NCBI GenBank assembly: GCA_019637995.1 | Contig: JAHBUQ010000004.1 | Coordinates: forward strand, 124,001-188,000 | From: Ignavibacteriota bacterium | Lineage (GTDB): Bacteria > Bacteroidota > Ignavibacteria > Kapaibacteriales > UBA2268 | DNA: 64,000 nucleotides | Direction: 5' to 3' | Shown here: piece after piece, positions 62,917-64,000 of the stretch | Layout: each line of letters begins with the position of its first letter | How positions within the stretch are numbered: position 1 is the stretch's first letter | Notes under the pieces: generated by a model | What the model was told of the DNA's origin: nothing | Database searches by the model: none | Seen by the model: only the letters and a program-made list of their open reading frames with translations | Position numbers and translations under genes: made by a program

Positions 62917-64000
62917 ATGAAATTATATACAACATTAGAGCAACAACTCAAGAAAGAACCCAACTTCGTGACAGACAACGGAGAACTGAAAAAATGGGTG
63001 GTTCTGAACAAAGCACAGAATTTTGATGAAGAGTTAATTGGACTGTTGCTCGACAATGCAGACCTGAAAGAGAAGTTTTTTGTTAACGTGAAAGGCACGT
63101 TGGTTTTTAACCAAAATTTGTTTGTGCAGTTTTTGGAGCAGAAAAACTATCTGAACGACAGCTACACCCAATACAAAAACAAAGTAGGACTGACCATTGA
63201 CGGCAAATACCTAAAACAACGCAACGAAGTGGCTTTGGTATGGCCATTTAAAGACTGCATTTTGGAAGGCGGACAAAGCCGTGAAGAAGACAAACGAGAA
63301 GAAATTTTCTTCAATGAAATTTTAGCACAAGACGAAATTACACAGCTTTTAGAGCCAAAAGTTTTGACCAATGCAAAACGCATAGACAAAGACGGTGAAA
63401 AACCACTTGTAAATTCCCCCTCTTTGAGGGGGCGGGGGGAGTTTTTTAACCGAAACGAGAACGGCACAATAACCGACAACCTGATTATAAAAGGCAACAA
63501 CCTTTTGGCATTGCATACGCTGAAAGAAGAATTTGCAGGTAAAGTAAAACTGATTTACATAGACCCGCCATATAATACAGGTAATGATGGGTTTAAGTAC
63601 AATGACAGTTTCAATCATTCAACTTGGTTGACATTTATTAAAAACAGGATTGAAACAGCAAGAGACCTTTTAAGTAATGATGGAATAGTATTTATAAGTT
63701 GCGATGACAGTGAACAAGCATATTTAAAGGTTCTATTAGATGAAGTTTTTGGAAGAGATAATTTCGTAACAAACTTCGTTTGGCGTAGAAGAAAAACACA
63801 AGCAAACCTTGCAAAGCATATTGCCCCAGTTCACGACTTTATTATATGTGTGGCTAAGAACAAGAATAAATTAGTTGTGAATAAAATACCCTACTCAGAA
63901 GAATTTATAAAAAAGACATTCTCAAATCCTGATAATGACAAACGCGGTGTTTATCAAACAGGTCCTTTAGCAAGACCGGCTAATTCTAGTAATAAAGAAT
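62917..64000 (+). CDS. Type III restriction-modification methyltransferase (Mod), 3' truncated by window end
   Basis: The open frame runs from ATG 62917 off the right edge (361 codons seen). It has the type III Mod N-terminal segment (CILEGGQSREEDKREEIFFNEILA), LIIKGNNLLALHTLKEEF, and the catalytic DPPYN at residues 216-220 (63562-63576). SAM-binding FxGxG should follow beyond the window, as in beta-class enzymes. Mod methylates adenine in the recognition site and normally pairs with a Res subunit downstream. Codons before about 63570 favour AAC, GAC, CTG and ACC, unlike the AT-rich codons after it and in the neighbouring genes, which suggests transfer. A palindromic repeat sits in frame at 63411-63447. 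Confidence 0.88.
   Translation, partial: MKLYTTLEQQLKKEPNFVTDNGELKKWVVLNKAQNFDEELIGLLLDNADLKEKFFVNVKGTLVFNQNLFVQFLEQKNYLNDSYTQYKNKVGLTIDGKYLKQRNEVALVWPFKDCILEGGQSREEDKREEIFFNEILAQDEITQLLEPKVLTNAKRIDKDGEKPLVNSPSLRGRGEFFNRNENGTITDNLIIKGNNLLALHTLKEEFAGKVKLIYIDPPYNTGNDGFKYNDSFNHSTWLTFIKNRIETARDLLSNDGIVFISCDDSEQAYLKVLLDEVFGRDNFVTNFVWRRRKTQANLAKHIAPVHDFIICVAKNKNKLVVNKIPYSEEFIKKTFSNPDNDKRGVYQTGPLARPANSSNKE
63411..63447 (+). repeat. In-frame palindromic repeat inside the mod gene
   Basis: CCCCCTC (63416-63422), TTT, GAGGGGG (63426-63432) forms a perfect 7-bp hairpin, followed by a further G run and six T bases. It reads in frame as VNSPSLRGRGEFF, breaking the otherwise conserved run between DKDGEK and the NENGTITDN segment. 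The G/C tracts are unique in this AT-rich window. It looks like a small mobile palindromic element that has inserted without closing the reading frame. Confidence 0.75.

Overview
This AT-rich window reads as a chromosomal segment from the Bacteroidota/Chlorobiota group. The signs are: three secreted proteins with type IX secretion (T9SS)-like C-terminal sorting domains, promoters of the Bacteroidota type (TTG, about 20 bases, TAnnTTTG), weak and variable Shine-Dalgarno sites, a type II fatty-acid operon, and a B12-dependent class II ribonucleotide reductase. An Ignavibacteria/Kapabacteria-like lineage is my best guess, but the sequence alone does not settle the class. No rRNA, tRNA, CRISPR array or prophage was found.

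Layout. 1-3.6 kb: a minus-strand operon with an IMPase-family phosphatase, dapF, an M20 amidohydrolase and a cysteine-rich lipoprotein. 3.7-6.6 kb: a Wza-like/Wzz-like polysaccharide export pair. 6.6-8.6 kb: birA and a CorC-like CBS protein. 8.8-11.9 kb: a SulP anion transporter with a cytoplasmic beta-carbonic anhydrase, facing an exported beta-carbonic anhydrase. 12-16.5 kb: a PAS protein with a degenerate kinase core, a secreted lamin-tail protein, free-methionine-R-sulfoxide reductase and a small zinc-ribbon protein. 16.7-25.1 kb: yceD-rpmF-plsX-fabH-fabD-fabG-acpP-fabF-rnc-gcvPB, a classic lipid-synthesis operon. 25-32 kb: a glycosyltransferase, an unusual mutL, a methyltransferase, a TPR protein and a C25-like T9SS protein. 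32-39 kb: a sulfur amino-acid lyase, purM, msrB, trhO and a double-OmpA envelope protein. 39-45.8 kb: a LOG protein, dus, a second glycosyltransferase and methyltransferase, a carotenoid-type desaturase and a second TPR protein. 45.9-47.2 kb: an intact IS3-family element. 47.5-51 kb: nrdJ. 51.7-58.6 kb: comEC, pgeF, an outer-membrane barrel, a histidine kinase and hisS. 58.6-62.4 kb: a 1265-residue secreted WD40 protein. 62.9 kb to the end: the start of a type III restriction-modification methyltransferase with foreign-looking base usage.

How the parts work together. Most of the window is housekeeping (lipid, lysine/peptidoglycan, purine, tRNA, dNTP and repair functions) mixed with envelope and secretion genes. 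The accessory parts are the IS3 element, the repeat cluster at 43.5 kb and the restriction-modification block at the right edge.

I did not find a clear-cut new multi-gene system. The best leads are: a MutL whose C-terminal endonuclease motifs are all substituted; a palindromic repeat inserted in frame in the mod gene; a gingipain-like protein with both catalytic residues apparently replaced; a SulP transporter with two carbonic anhydrases in different compartments; a complete programmed frameshift signal in the IS; and a sensor protein that has lost its phospho-acceptor histidine.
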